A DNA stretch of 64,000 nucleotides, from NCBI RefSeq assembly GCF_033783015.1, contig NZ_CP123907.1, positions 558,001 to 622,000 of the forward strand. The letters run 5' to 3'. The position numbers were made by a program, and so were the translations under genes. Source of the stretch: Corynebacterium sp. 21KM1197. GTDB taxonomy: Bacteria; Actinomycetota; Actinomycetes; Mycobacteriales; Mycobacteriaceae. The notes beneath the pieces are model-generated. The model ran no database searches and was not told the DNA's origin. It was given only the letters and a program-made list of their open reading frames with translations. Position 1 is the stretch's first letter. Each line of letters starts with the position of its first letter. Of this stretch, positions 15,377 to 22,259 are shown one piece after another.

Positions 15377-16558
15377 ATGAGAGGGAAAAAGATCATCGTG
15401 GCATCGGTGTTGGTAGGGGTACCTGCTGTGTTGGGTGGTGCGGTAGCGGTGATGACTACGTCGGGGCGCATGGTGATCGATCAGCAGGCGGTGGATGTCT
15501 TTCATGCTCATGTCGATGAACAGGTGTTGGGGTATTACGACACAGTATGTAGTGAAATTACGAAAACGCAGGGTGTTTCTCGTGATTTCACTATTACTGC
15601 GCAGGATGTGGTGGGTCTTGCACCTAGTGACGCTGCGGTGATGTGGAAAGAACGACTAGGGGAAGCTGCGGATGACCTGGTAGAGATCACGCGGCGTCTT
15701 CAGCAGGTGGACGCTGATGCTCCTGTGAAGGTTCTGCGCCCAGATGATGGGGTAGAGGGAACTGATTTTCGTGGTGCGTTAGTTCCACTGGTGCAGGTGG
15801 TCGGTGATGGGGCAGCGCGGGTTCATGGTGTGGTGGGTGATGATCGTTGGGCGGGTGTGGAGGATCCGGTAATTCATCAGGAGGTGGTGTCGGAAGCGAT
15901 GGGGGTTGTAGCGGGGATTCCGGGGGAGGTTGTTGGTGTGTTGGATCAGGTTGTTGGTGGTGCTCGGGTGTTTTCGGAGGCGACGAAACAGGCGGTGGAA
16001 CAGCGATCTTCGTGTGGTTCGTTGTTGTCTCCGCGTGTGGATCAGGATGTTGTTTTTGCTGAGGTAGTTGAGGCTTATGGGTTGGTTCGCCGTGTGCATG
16101 AGCGTTTTGGTGAAGCAATGGAGCAGGTTGAAGGTCTTGAGTCCCTGACTGGTGAGGATCTTGTGGCTGCGCGCCACCAGATCGCCCAGACGTGGAGCGC
16201 TGTGGCAGAAACCGCCGAGGAAAATCGGTGGGAGCTTGACCAGTGGGAAAACACCCGAGAACCAGATACCCCGGAATGGAAGGCTGTCCAACAAGTCCAG
16301 GTTCTCGTAGAGGAAGCCTCCAGTGTGTATCGCGACGTGGGCGTTTGGGCACGCGAACAAGAAAACACGGCGGCGCAGACCGAGCTTTCCCTGGCAGGGC
16401 TTCAGGGCGTGCTTAACACTGCAGTGGAGGGTTTGCGGGACCAGCAGATCTCGGAAGCCCGCGTGGTGACGAAAGCATTAACGACGATGCCGGTACCTAA
16501 TGAAGCAACCCGAGATGCATTAGAAGATAATGGGGAAGACGGCGAATCCTCCGACTAA
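15377..16558 (+). CDS. Membrane-anchored helical extracytoplasmic protein, operon A
   Basis: 393 aa. An N-terminal anchor or signal (KKIIVASVLVGVPAVLGGAVAV) precedes about 360 mostly helical residues with many Val/Glu/Gln heptads, as in a long coiled-coil or spectrin-like domain. It contains two cysteines (DTVCSE and SSCGSL). The C terminus is acidic (EDNGEDGESSD). ATG 15377 with AAGGAG six nt upstream is preferred over TTG 15374. It ends operon A, just before Lsr2. It could be a surface or periplasmic scaffold. Family unknown. Confidence 0.55.
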   Translation: MRGKKIIVASVLVGVPAVLGGAVAVMTTSGRMVIDQQAVDVFHAHVDEQVLGYYDTVCSEITKTQGVSRDFTITAQDVVGLAPSDAAVMWKERLGEAADDLVEITRRLQQVDADAPVKVLRPDDGVEGTDFRGALVPLVQVVGDGAARVHGVVGDDRWAGVEDPVIHQEVVSEAMGVVAGIPGEVVGVLDQVVGGARVFSEATKQAVEQRSSCGSLLSPRVDQDVVFAEVVEAYGLVRRVHERFGEAMEQVEGLESLTGEDLVAARHQIAQTWSAVAETAEENRWELDQWENTREPDTPEWKAVQQVQVLVEEASSVYRDVGVWAREQENTAAQTELSLAGLQGVLNTAVEGLRDQQISEARVVTKALTTMPVPNEATRDALEDNGEDGESSD

Positions 16559-16621
16559 GACTTTCATGTATGTTTTTGATAGTATGAATATTGATTTTCT
16601 TAAACAGAAGGGATAGGAAAT

Positions 16622-16960
16622 ATGGCACGCAAGGAAGTTGCCCAGTACTTTGACGATCTGAGCGGCACTCCTTTGGATGTGAATGAGGTGAATGTCGTCC
16701 GTTTTGCTCTTGATGGCACGGACTACATCATTGATCTTTCCGCCGAGAACGCCGAGAAGTTCCGTGAGATGTTCCGCCCCTATCTAGCGGTGGCTCGCAA
16801 GCACGCCGCTCCTGTGAGCGGTCGCCGTAACAGCGGCGCGGCCCGCAACAGCAAGGCCCGCGAAATCCGCCAGTGGGCTCTTGACCAGGGCAAAGACATC
16901 GCCCTACGCGGCAAGATCCCCTCTGAAGTAATTGAAGCCTATAACCAGTCGCACCTATAA
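16622..16960 (+). CDS. lsr2: Lsr2 nucleoid-associated protein
   Basis: 112 aa with the two Lsr2 domains. The N-terminal dimerisation part contains VVRFALDGTDYIIDLSAENAE. The C-terminal DNA-binding part contains AREIRQWALDQGKDIALRGKIP, with RGKIP in the place of the AT-hook-like RGR. Lsr2 coats AT-rich and foreign DNA and silences it, like H-NS. GATAGGAAATATG supplies the start. It sits at the end of an AT-rich membrane-protein operon and next to the bacteriocin-like operon, both likely targets. A second copy is at 30452-30793. Confidence 0.9.
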   Translation: MARKEVAQYFDDLSGTPLDVNEVNVVRFALDGTDYIIDLSAENAEKFREMFRPYLAVARKHAAPVSGRRNSGAARNSKAREIRQWALDQGKDIALRGKIPSEVIEAYNQSHL

Positions 16961-16983
16961 ACGGAAATGGTCTTGGGCGCCAC

Positions 16984-17014
16984 ATTTAGATCGGAATCAT
17001 TTTCCGATCTAAAT
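16984..17014. terminator. Bidirectional terminator between Lsr2 and the S1 protease
   Basis: ATTTAGATCGGAA (16984-16996) and TTCCGATCTAAAT (17002-17014) form a perfect 13-bp stem with a 5-nt loop between convergent genes. The minus-strand gene ends at 17017. Confidence 0.75.
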
Positions 17015-17016
17015 GA

Positions 17017-17658
17017 TCATTTTGTCCACGCATCTATAGCGTCTATACTTAGAACATGGACAGGTGCGTATTTTCCGGTTTGTTTAGGGTCGTAGCATGC
17101 CGGATATTTATCCCTATGCACTCCTTTTGTGACAATCCCTATGATCTTCCCGTCCTTCAACACTGGTGATCCAGAGTCGCCAGGGCCGGAGCATAGAGAT
17201 GAAATCCATCCGTCTTGATCGTGTTGTAGTATCTTGCCACAAGAATATCCCGATATTCCCCCATGTGAGCATACCTCATCTCCTACTTTGATGGATTGGG
17301 TTTCTCCTTTAGGTATGCTTACTTGATTTCCAATATCCACATTTTCGTCTGTGCGTACTATAGAATAATCATATTTATCCCCTTCGTATATGACAGTTCC
17401 ATAATCTATCCACCTGTCATCAATTTTAACCTTTACCTTACTTCCTTCTACTGAGCAATGTTTTGCTGTTATTCCAATCCCTGGATGGGGGTAATTATTT
17501 GCAATGGTGCAAAGATTACCTTCAATATTGGCCAGGGTTGAAATTTTTCCACCCATGCTAGGTTCGGAGTGGGATTCTGTAATGGAAGCGAATATTATAA
17601 AAATGGTGGAAAGTATCGGAAGTATAATCCGATACTTTCCGCTCGACTCAGCGACCAT
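17017..17658 (-). CDS. Secreted trypsin-like serine protease
   Basis: 213 aa with an N-terminal signal (IILPILSTIFIIFASITESHS). The S1/chymotrypsin-fold triad is visible: GITAKHC (His), YDYSIV (Asp) and PGDSGSPVL (Ser). Two cysteine pairs, C at KHC and in SLCSGPGDSG and YSCGK, could form disulfides. AT-rich codons distinguish it from its neighbours to the left. The start overlaps the end of a 30-codon gene by 11 nt, so it is translated together with the cysteine-rich precursor upstream. It is the natural candidate for cleaving that precursor. Substrate inferred. Confidence 0.8.
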   Translation of the reverse strand: MVAESSGKYRIILPILSTIFIIFASITESHSEPSMGGKISTLANIEGNLCTIANNYPHPGIGITAKHCSVEGSKVKVKIDDRWIDYGTVIYEGDKYDYSIVRTDENVDIGNQVSIPKGETQSIKVGDEVCSHGGISGYSCGKILQHDQDGWISSLCSGPGDSGSPVLKDGKIIGIVTKGVHRDKYPACYDPKQTGKYAPVHVLSIDAIDAWTK

Positions 17659-17740
17659 CTCTCTTTTGTGATTTCAGGTAGAGAAGTGTTATCACTACCG
17701 AATAGATGAATAGAAATATTGATACTGCCTGCAAAGCCAT
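17648..17740 (-). CDS. 30-aa single-span membrane peptide in bacteriocin operon
   Basis: ATG 17740 follows AAGGAATATC at proper spacing, and the site overlaps the stop of the precursor gene. The product is one hydrophobic span (ALQAVSIFLFIYSVVITLLY) with a basic end (KSQKRDGR), so the tail is cytoplasmic. Its stop at 17648-17650 lies 11 nt inside the protease gene. Its size and place between a bacteriocin-like precursor and a protease fit an immunity peptide or a secretion accessory. It is too short for any family call. Confidence 0.6.
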   Translation of the reverse strand: MALQAVSIFLFIYSVVITLLYLKSQKRDGR

Positions 17741-17748
17741 GATATTCC

Positions 17749-18453
17749 TTATCCGCAGATTTTATTTGTTGCGGCTATGCATCCGATAGATGCAATCAAA
17801 CTACACGCTGTTGCGCAAGCGAGGCCGCTCAGCTTCTCGACTAGTCCAAGTGCTAGACAAATTCCATAGCACCCCGCTCCTCCGCCTGTTCCACACAGAA
17901 TTCCCATGGCCCATTCGCAGCCACCATACTCCTGTTCAGAAGGGTCAATTTCGCTATCGTTATACGTGGTGATGTTTCCATCGGCGTCAACAGTACCGTG
18001 CCATAGCTCTTCTTTATCGAACAGAACCCATGCTTCGTGTTCTCCTGCTGCATTCTCTGATCCAGATATGACATATGTTTGTGCTCCGGCAACAGTGTCA
18101 GCTTCAAGATCAACTGCAACTCGGTGAAAAACGACATCCCGAGATGAGTTGTCGGGTATTAATACCCAGGCTTTTCCTTCGAATGGGCCTTGTACAACGA
18201 ATCGATCTTTATCGTATGCTATACCAACACGGTCGAGGTGTGACTTTGCTAGCGATACAGCTTCTTCTGACTCTTCAGGGCTGGCTGTAGGTTGATATAT
18301 AGATTGATCACCGGAGCAAGAATCACATGTGTCATTTTGTACGTTTTGGCTGTATGCATACGATTTGACGGGAATGATGATGGACAGAATCATGATTGCT
18401 GCCACTAGCGCGGTTGCATAAACGAGCAGTCTGTGCTTGCTGATGGTTTGCAT
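17749..18453 (-). CDS. Halocin C8-like cysteine-rich bacteriocin precursor (probable)
   Basis: 234 aa from ATG 18453 (AAAGGAAGC upstream). Residues 1-36 are a signal peptide (LLVYATALVAAIMILSIII, then SYA). The middle (residues about 40-175) is a hydrophilic, acidic domain. The last 58 residues contain eight cysteines at 179, 187, 195, 199, 213, 217, 225 and 233. Their spacings (7,7,3,13,3,7,7) read the same in both directions, amid Gly/Ala/Ile-rich helices. This resembles the halocin C8-like C-terminal bacteriocin domain, whose precursor also carries its immunity part at the N terminus. Followed by a membrane peptide and a secreted protease. Antimicrobial action is inferred. Confidence 0.65.
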   Translation of the reverse strand: MQTISKHRLLVYATALVAAIMILSIIIPVKSYAYSQNVQNDTCDSCSGDQSIYQPTASPEESEEAVSLAKSHLDRVGIAYDKDRFVVQGPFEGKAWVLIPDNSSRDVVFHRVAVDLEADTVAGAQTYVISGSENAAGEHEAWVLFDKEELWHGTVDADGNITTYNDSEIDPSEQEYGGCEWAMGILCGTGGGAGCYGICLALGLVEKLSGLACATACSLIASIGCIAATNKICG

Positions 18454-18506
18454 GCATGCTTCCTTTCGATGATTGGGGATGATCGTCTCACCCTGTTGGA
18501 AGTGAA

Positions 18507-18537
18507 CATCACCAATGGTTTGCGGTAATTGGTGATG
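18507..18537. promoter_or_regulatory. 10-bp inverted repeat upstream of bacteriocin-like operon
   Basis: CATCACCAAT (18507-18516) and ATTGGTGATG (18528-18537) are a perfect inverted pair with an 11-bp gap, 54 nt before the precursor start. The centre-to-centre spacing is 21 bp, two helical turns, so it fits a dimeric regulator as well as an RNA hairpin. The gap on to 18714 is AT-rich and holds no gene. Confidence 0.45.
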
Positions 18538-18714
18538 CTTAGAAGATCGCACGATAAGCCTTAGCTGTCAATAGATGTGAAAAATCTGAATATTTTGTAC
18601 CAACCCGTGTATTGAGTTTGGAGGTTTACTCCGGTGTTTGATGCTGGGCGAACGGCATCTTTTGGTCTATATTTAGTTTTCTCTGTATGTATCTATAAAA
18701 GTCCATGTGAACGC

Positions 18715-18921
18715 TTAAAAGGTTGGCAGCTTGTAGATCATTTGCTCTAGGTGGGGGAAGACGGTTATGGAGCCAAGAATCGTCAAGAGGAGCAGTCCGG
18801 CGAGGAGGATCACGCTTTTGATGGCGGGGGTAGCGCGGGGGTGGCGATTGGCGAAGCGGGGTTGCTCGTTATCGGGGTTTTTGCGTGGCGGGATGTGGTT
18901 CCAGATCCAGATGGTGAGCAT
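18715..18921 (-). CDS. Small membrane protein after sortase
   Basis: 68 aa from ATG 18921 (AAGGAAC upstream). A polar, Pro/Arg-rich head is followed by one hydrophobic span (SVILLAGLLLLTILGSITVF). Its start lies 2 nt after the sortase stop, so it belongs to the same operon. It has no recognised family. It may anchor or assist the sortase. Confidence 0.55.
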   Translation of the reverse strand: MLTIWIWNHIPPRKNPDNEQPRFANRHPRATPAIKSVILLAGLLLLTILGSITVFPHLEQMIYKLPTF

Positions 18922-18923
18922 AG

Positions 18924-19673
18924 TTAGTTCCTTCCGTGGGCTTGGGTGAGGATGGCGTGAACGATGATGCGTTGCGCGTTTGAGAAATGGGGGTGGCAGG
19001 AGGTCAAGGTCAGCCACGCGGCCGTAGCGGGTACATCTGCGGCTTCGCCGGGGGTGGGGTTGACGACTTGGACGGTGGTGGGCTCGACGATGCGTTGGCC
19101 GGGGATGGTGCCGTCGATGATCTCGGGGTGGTGTTCTGCGGCCTTGGGGGCGCAGTGGGTGAAAGCGTCGATCTCGGATGGGTCGGTGGTTAAGGGTAAG
19201 ACGGTGTAGGTGTAGGTGCCGCCTTGGGTGTTGATGGTGATGTCATCGCAGGTCTGGAGGGTATCGATGTTAGCGAAGGGGGCGGTGGAGCCATCGCGGT
19301 GGGCAGCGAGGGAGAAGTTTCCTGTTTCTCCTGGTAGTGCGGTCAGGGAGTACCAGGCGATGCCGGTGCGGAGGTTTTCTAGGCTGGTGGTGGCCTTGAT
19401 GCTGTATTCCCAGTCGTCACCTAGTCTAGGGATGGATGCGGTGGCGAAGGTGTCCCCGTATTCCGGGGTGGGGATGGGGTCGGGTGGGGTGAGAGGATCG
19501 GGTTTCTTCCATTGCTTGTTGAGTGTGGCCACGGTGTTGGATTCGTGGCGGGCACCGGTATGCGGGGTGATGAGGAATAGATGGATTGTGAGCATCGTGA
19601 TCAGTACGCAGGTGGTGACAGCGAGATCAAGGAGGATGCCGCTGAAGTAGTGGAGTGCTTTTTTATGCATCAT
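18924..19673 (-). CDS. Class E sortase
   Basis: 249 aa from ATG 19673 (GAAAGAAGG upstream; a longer frame exists). An N-terminal membrane anchor (LDLAVTTCVLITMLTIHLFLI) is followed by a Pro-rich linker. The sortase barrel has FSLAAHRDGSTAPF (catalytic His) and AWLTLTSCHPHFSNAQRI (catalytic Cys and following Arg). Class E enzymes of Actinobacteria recognise LAXTG and attach proteins to the cell wall. The gene immediately upstream encodes exactly such an LAQTG protein, so the two form a dedicated pair. The final Pro-rich stretch before the motif is typical. Confidence 0.85.
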   Translation of the reverse strand: MMHKKALHYFSGILLDLAVTTCVLITMLTIHLFLITPHTGARHESNTVATLNKQWKKPDPLTPPDPIPTPEYGDTFATASIPRLGDDWEYSIKATTSLENLRTGIAWYSLTALPGETGNFSLAAHRDGSTAPFANIDTLQTCDDITINTQGGTYTYTVLPLTTDPSEIDAFTHCAPKAAEHHPEIIDGTIPGQRIVEPTTVQVVNPTPGEAADVPATAAWLTLTSCHPHFSNAQRIIVHAILTQAHGRN

Positions 19674-19744
19674 CCTTCTTTCAGGGTCAAGAAAAAGGAC
19701 CAACACGTCGCGGTGGCGTGCTGGCCTTGTGAAATGGTGTGGTG

Positions 19745-20389
19745 TTATGCGGTGGCTCGGTGGAGGCCAGCGGCAACGCCGGCGATGGCAAGGGCGCTGA
19801 TTCCTGCGGCTATGGCTCCTACACCGCCACCGGTTTGTGCTAGCTGCGGTGTGGGGGCAGCGACTGCTTTGGGTGCAGCAGGGGTAGCCGGGGCTGTTTG
19901 GATTGGTGCAGCCACCTGTGCGGGGGAGCTGATGACGGGGGCCTGAGGGGCGGAGGCCTGGGGGGCGGGGGTTTGGTATTGCGGTGTGGAGTGCGTGGGG
20001 GCTTGATAGTTTTCTACCGGGCCTGGTGTTTGGGTAGTGCCGGTAGGTTCTTCGGCTTGTGGTGCCGTGTTGGTTACTTCGGGGACGCTTTCAGTATCGG
20101 TGACTGCGGTGTCGGGTTGAGGTGATTCCTCAGCAGCGTCGGGTTGGGTGGGCTGATCCTCGGTTGTGGTGCCTGGTTGGGCGGTATCGGTTCCAGGAGC
20201 TGTGCCTGGTTGGGTGATATCGGCTTCGGTGGTGGTACCTGGCTGAGACGTGGTGTCATCGGTGACGGTGCCCGGCTGGTGTGTAGTGAGATCGGTTGCC
20301 GGTTGGCTTTCGTCGGCTGTGGCCATCCCTACGGGAAGGGCGACGAGGGCGCTTGCTGCCACAGCGGAGAAGAGAGAACGAGATCGCAT
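19745..20389 (-). CDS. LAQTG cell-wall surface protein
   Basis: 214 aa. It has a signal peptide (LFSAVAASALVALPVGMATA), then a Thr/Gln/Pro/Asp-rich stalk with repeated TQPGTxT-type units (QPGTVTDD, QPGTTTEAD, QPGTAPG, QPGTTTED). A Pro/Ala linker follows, then the sorting signal LAQTG, a hydrophobic span (AIAAGISALAIAGVAAG) and a basic end (LHRATA). It is the likely substrate of the adjacent class E sortase. It has no folded domain and so may be a display stalk. The sorting motif is of the class E type. Confidence 0.8.
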   Translation of the reverse strand: MRSRSLFSAVAASALVALPVGMATADESQPATDLTTHQPGTVTDDTTSQPGTTTEADITQPGTAPGTDTAQPGTTTEDQPTQPDAAEESPQPDTAVTDTESVPEVTNTAPQAEEPTGTTQTPGPVENYQAPTHSTPQYQTPAPQASAPQAPVISSPAQVAAPIQTAPATPAAPKAVAAPTPQLAQTGGGVGAIAAGISALAIAGVAAGLHRATA

Positions 20390-20544
20390 AATAATTACGG
20401 TCCCCTTTCACTGGTAGAGTGATACTGTTCTTTCTGTGAATATAACACGAATAACAGTATGGGTAAAAGGGGTGGCCACTGCGTTTGTTCTGGGTATCGT
20501 CCCAGCTCATATGCCATTTTTTTGGCAATCTGGATATGTGTCAA

Positions 20545-20580
20545 TATGGCATGCTGGCATGCTGGATTGGCGGCAGTGTG
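20545..20580. repeat. Dispersed intergenic repeat, copy 3
   Basis: GGCATGCTGGCATGCTGGATTGGCGGCA closely resembles GGCATGCTGGATTGGTGGCA in copy 1 (3319-3338). It lies at the end of the XRE regulator gene, in a short gap. Confidence 0.45.
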
Positions 20581-20588
20581 GCGTGTTT

Positions 20589-21395
20589 TTACTTTCTATT
20601 CTTTTTTTGTCGGAGGATGAGGGGGTTGTTTTTGAGGCATTCATGTGTCTGGGATAGGAGGATGAGATGGTTTTGTGCTTCGGTGCGGTTGAGTAGTGAT
20701 GTGATGGGGAGGTGGAGGTACGTTGCGTAGGCCATTGTGGTGCGGGTGGGTAGCTCGGTAAAAGGTGTTCCTTGGTCGAGGGCGTCGATGTGGTCTGGTT
20801 CGGTGCCAAGGTGGTGGTGGACTGTGGTGATATCTTCTGGTGTTGTCCAGGGGAGGCAGATGAGCTGGTGCAGTGTTGTGAGGAGGTCAATGTCTTTTTC
20901 TGGCGGTGTGGGTGCAGTGGAGTAGGAATAGTCCAGTGCGGGTAACTGTGTTGCTGCCCGGAGGGTCTCTTCGGCTGCGGCGGCAATGAGTATGAGGGGG
21001 GTGTCGTAGGCCTTGCTGAGGGCGGAGAGTTCCGTTTCGTTTGGGGTGCGGTGTCCATTTTCGATCCGTGTGAGTGTGGCGGTGGAAAATGGTAGGTCCT
21101 GGGAGGCTTCCGCGATGTCCTTCTGGGCAAGATAGCGGTAGCTGGAGAGATTTAGTGGTCCGACGGGGTAGAAAAGGTCGCGGGGGCTATAGCCTAAGAC
21201 GCGGGCGATGTCGCCGATGCGTAGCGTTGGCCGGTAGAGGCGATCAGCGTCTTGTGTGTAGGGGGTGCTGTGTTCCCAGGCCCGAAGTGTTCCGTGGGTG
21301 ACGCCGCTTAGTTCGCTTAGTTGTACTTGTTTGAGGCCTAGCATGGTGCGGCGCTCGATGATCTTTTTTCCGTTGATCCGCAAGTTTGAGTCCAT
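20589..21395 (-). CDS. Transcriptional regulator with two XRE helix-turn-helix domains
   Basis: 268 aa. Two Cro/C1-type HTH units stand in tandem: residues 8-70 (IIERRTMLGLKQVQLSELSGVT) and 88-145 (YLAQKDIAEASQDLPFSTATLTRIENG). A C-terminal half of about 120 residues without clear homology contains a leucine-rich segment. Tandem XRE domains in one chain are unusual. The gene is divergent from operon B, whose promoter region begins about 175 nt away, so it is a candidate controller of operon B and of the palindromic elements at 13206 and 21569. Confidence 0.7.
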   Translation of the reverse strand: MDSNLRINGKKIIERRTMLGLKQVQLSELSGVTHGTLRAWEHSTPYTQDADRLYRPTLRIGDIARVLGYSPRDLFYPVGPLNLSSYRYLAQKDIAEASQDLPFSTATLTRIENGHRTPNETELSALSKAYDTPLILIAAAAEETLRAATQLPALDYSYSTAPTPPEKDIDLLTTLHQLICLPWTTPEDITTVHHHLGTEPDHIDALDQGTPFTELPTRTTMAYATYLHLPITSLLNRTEAQNHLILLSQTHECLKNNPLILRQKKNRK

Positions 21396-21568
21396 GGGTA
21401 TCAGGATAGCGTGCTGATTTTCTCTTGCCTGCCTTGTGACTGCTGATGACGCTGTGGCAAAAGGGAATCATGGCGAGTGTCCGATTTTTCATCATCGTCC
21501 AACGTTGGGGGAGTGGATGATCTGGTGGTGCTGTAATGCTTGTTTGGTCTTGTCTCGTGCCTCCTTGC

Positions 21569-21583
21569 TGTAATAATATTACA
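21569..21583. promoter_or_regulatory. Perfect palindrome TGTAATA-A-TATTACA before operon B
   Basis: Seven-base arms surround a single A, about 48 nt before the GTG start of operon B. The same first 13 bases occur before operon A at 13206. Between this and the double-XRE gene there is no other gene, so it is a candidate operator. Confidence 0.5.
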
Positions 21584-21629
21584 TATAGTCTGTTTTATTT
21601 TTAGCTCTGCTGTGTGGAGGAGGTGCGGG

Positions 21630-22259
21630 GTGGACTGGTTTGATGGTGTTGACGGTGGTGGTGAAGGAACGCCTTCTGAGCCTCGGTCGGGTTGGGTTGA
21701 TCGTGTTGAAGAGCCTGATGCTGTTCAGCAGGGCAAAGAGCGCAAGGCGGGAAAGATGCCGCCGGTCAACTGGTGGGTTGTCGGTGGTTTATGTGTCTTG
21801 GTGGTCGTGGTTGTAGGCGGTGGTGGGGTTGTTATGTCTTTGTCGTCTGGTTCCTCGGAGAGGGCAGGAGATGGGGTGTCGTCTGCGGTGGCGGCGAGCT
21901 CATCGGTAGGGGAGACGGCCTCGGTGGCGGTGTGTGACCAAGTCGATGCGCGTGCGGATGATCCTCAAGGCGTGGTGGTGGCGTTTCAGCAGGCGTATTA
22001 CTCCGGGGATGTCGCTGGGCTTGAGGCGTTGCTTGCTGATGATTCTGCGTTGCGTGCGACGAATTGGGAGGAAGTGCTTCGCGCGGTACCGCAGGCGCAG
22101 GTATGTACCACGACCACGGTGATGTCTGATGAGGCGGTCGCAGCAGATGTGGTGGTTACTGATGAGGTCGGGAGGAATGTGTACTTGCAGGAATATCACT
22201 TAGAGGAAAGTAAGGGCGGGTTTAAGATCATGGAGATTTCAGATAGGAGCAAAAAGTGA
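21630..22259 (+). CDS. Membrane-anchored protein with NTF2-like outer domain (DUF8176-like)
   Basis: 209 aa from GTG 21630, preceded by GGAGGAGGTGCGG. The head is cytoplasmic and acidic. A span follows (WWVVGGLCVLVVVVVGGGGVV), then a Ser/Ala linker and an outer domain of about 110 residues. That domain (VVVAFQQAYYSGDVAGLEALLADDS) looks like the NTF2/SnoaL cone fold. Such proteins often occur in actinobacterial conjugative elements. I recognise this only as a pattern. Its end overlaps the next gene by 4 nt. Confidence 0.55.
   Translation: MDWFDGVDGGGEGTPSEPRSGWVDRVEEPDAVQQGKERKAGKMPPVNWWVVGGLCVLVVVVVGGGGVVMSLSSGSSERAGDGVSSAVAASSSVGETASVAVCDQVDARADDPQGVVVAFQQAYYSGDVAGLEALLADDSALRATNWEEVLRAVPQAQVCTTTTVMSDEAVAADVVVTDEVGRNVYLQEYHLEESKGGFKIMEISDRSKK

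Noticed and set aside
15687..16352. Two long minus-strand frames opposite the last gene of operon A
   Set aside because: His/Pro-rich, no ribosome sites; shadows.
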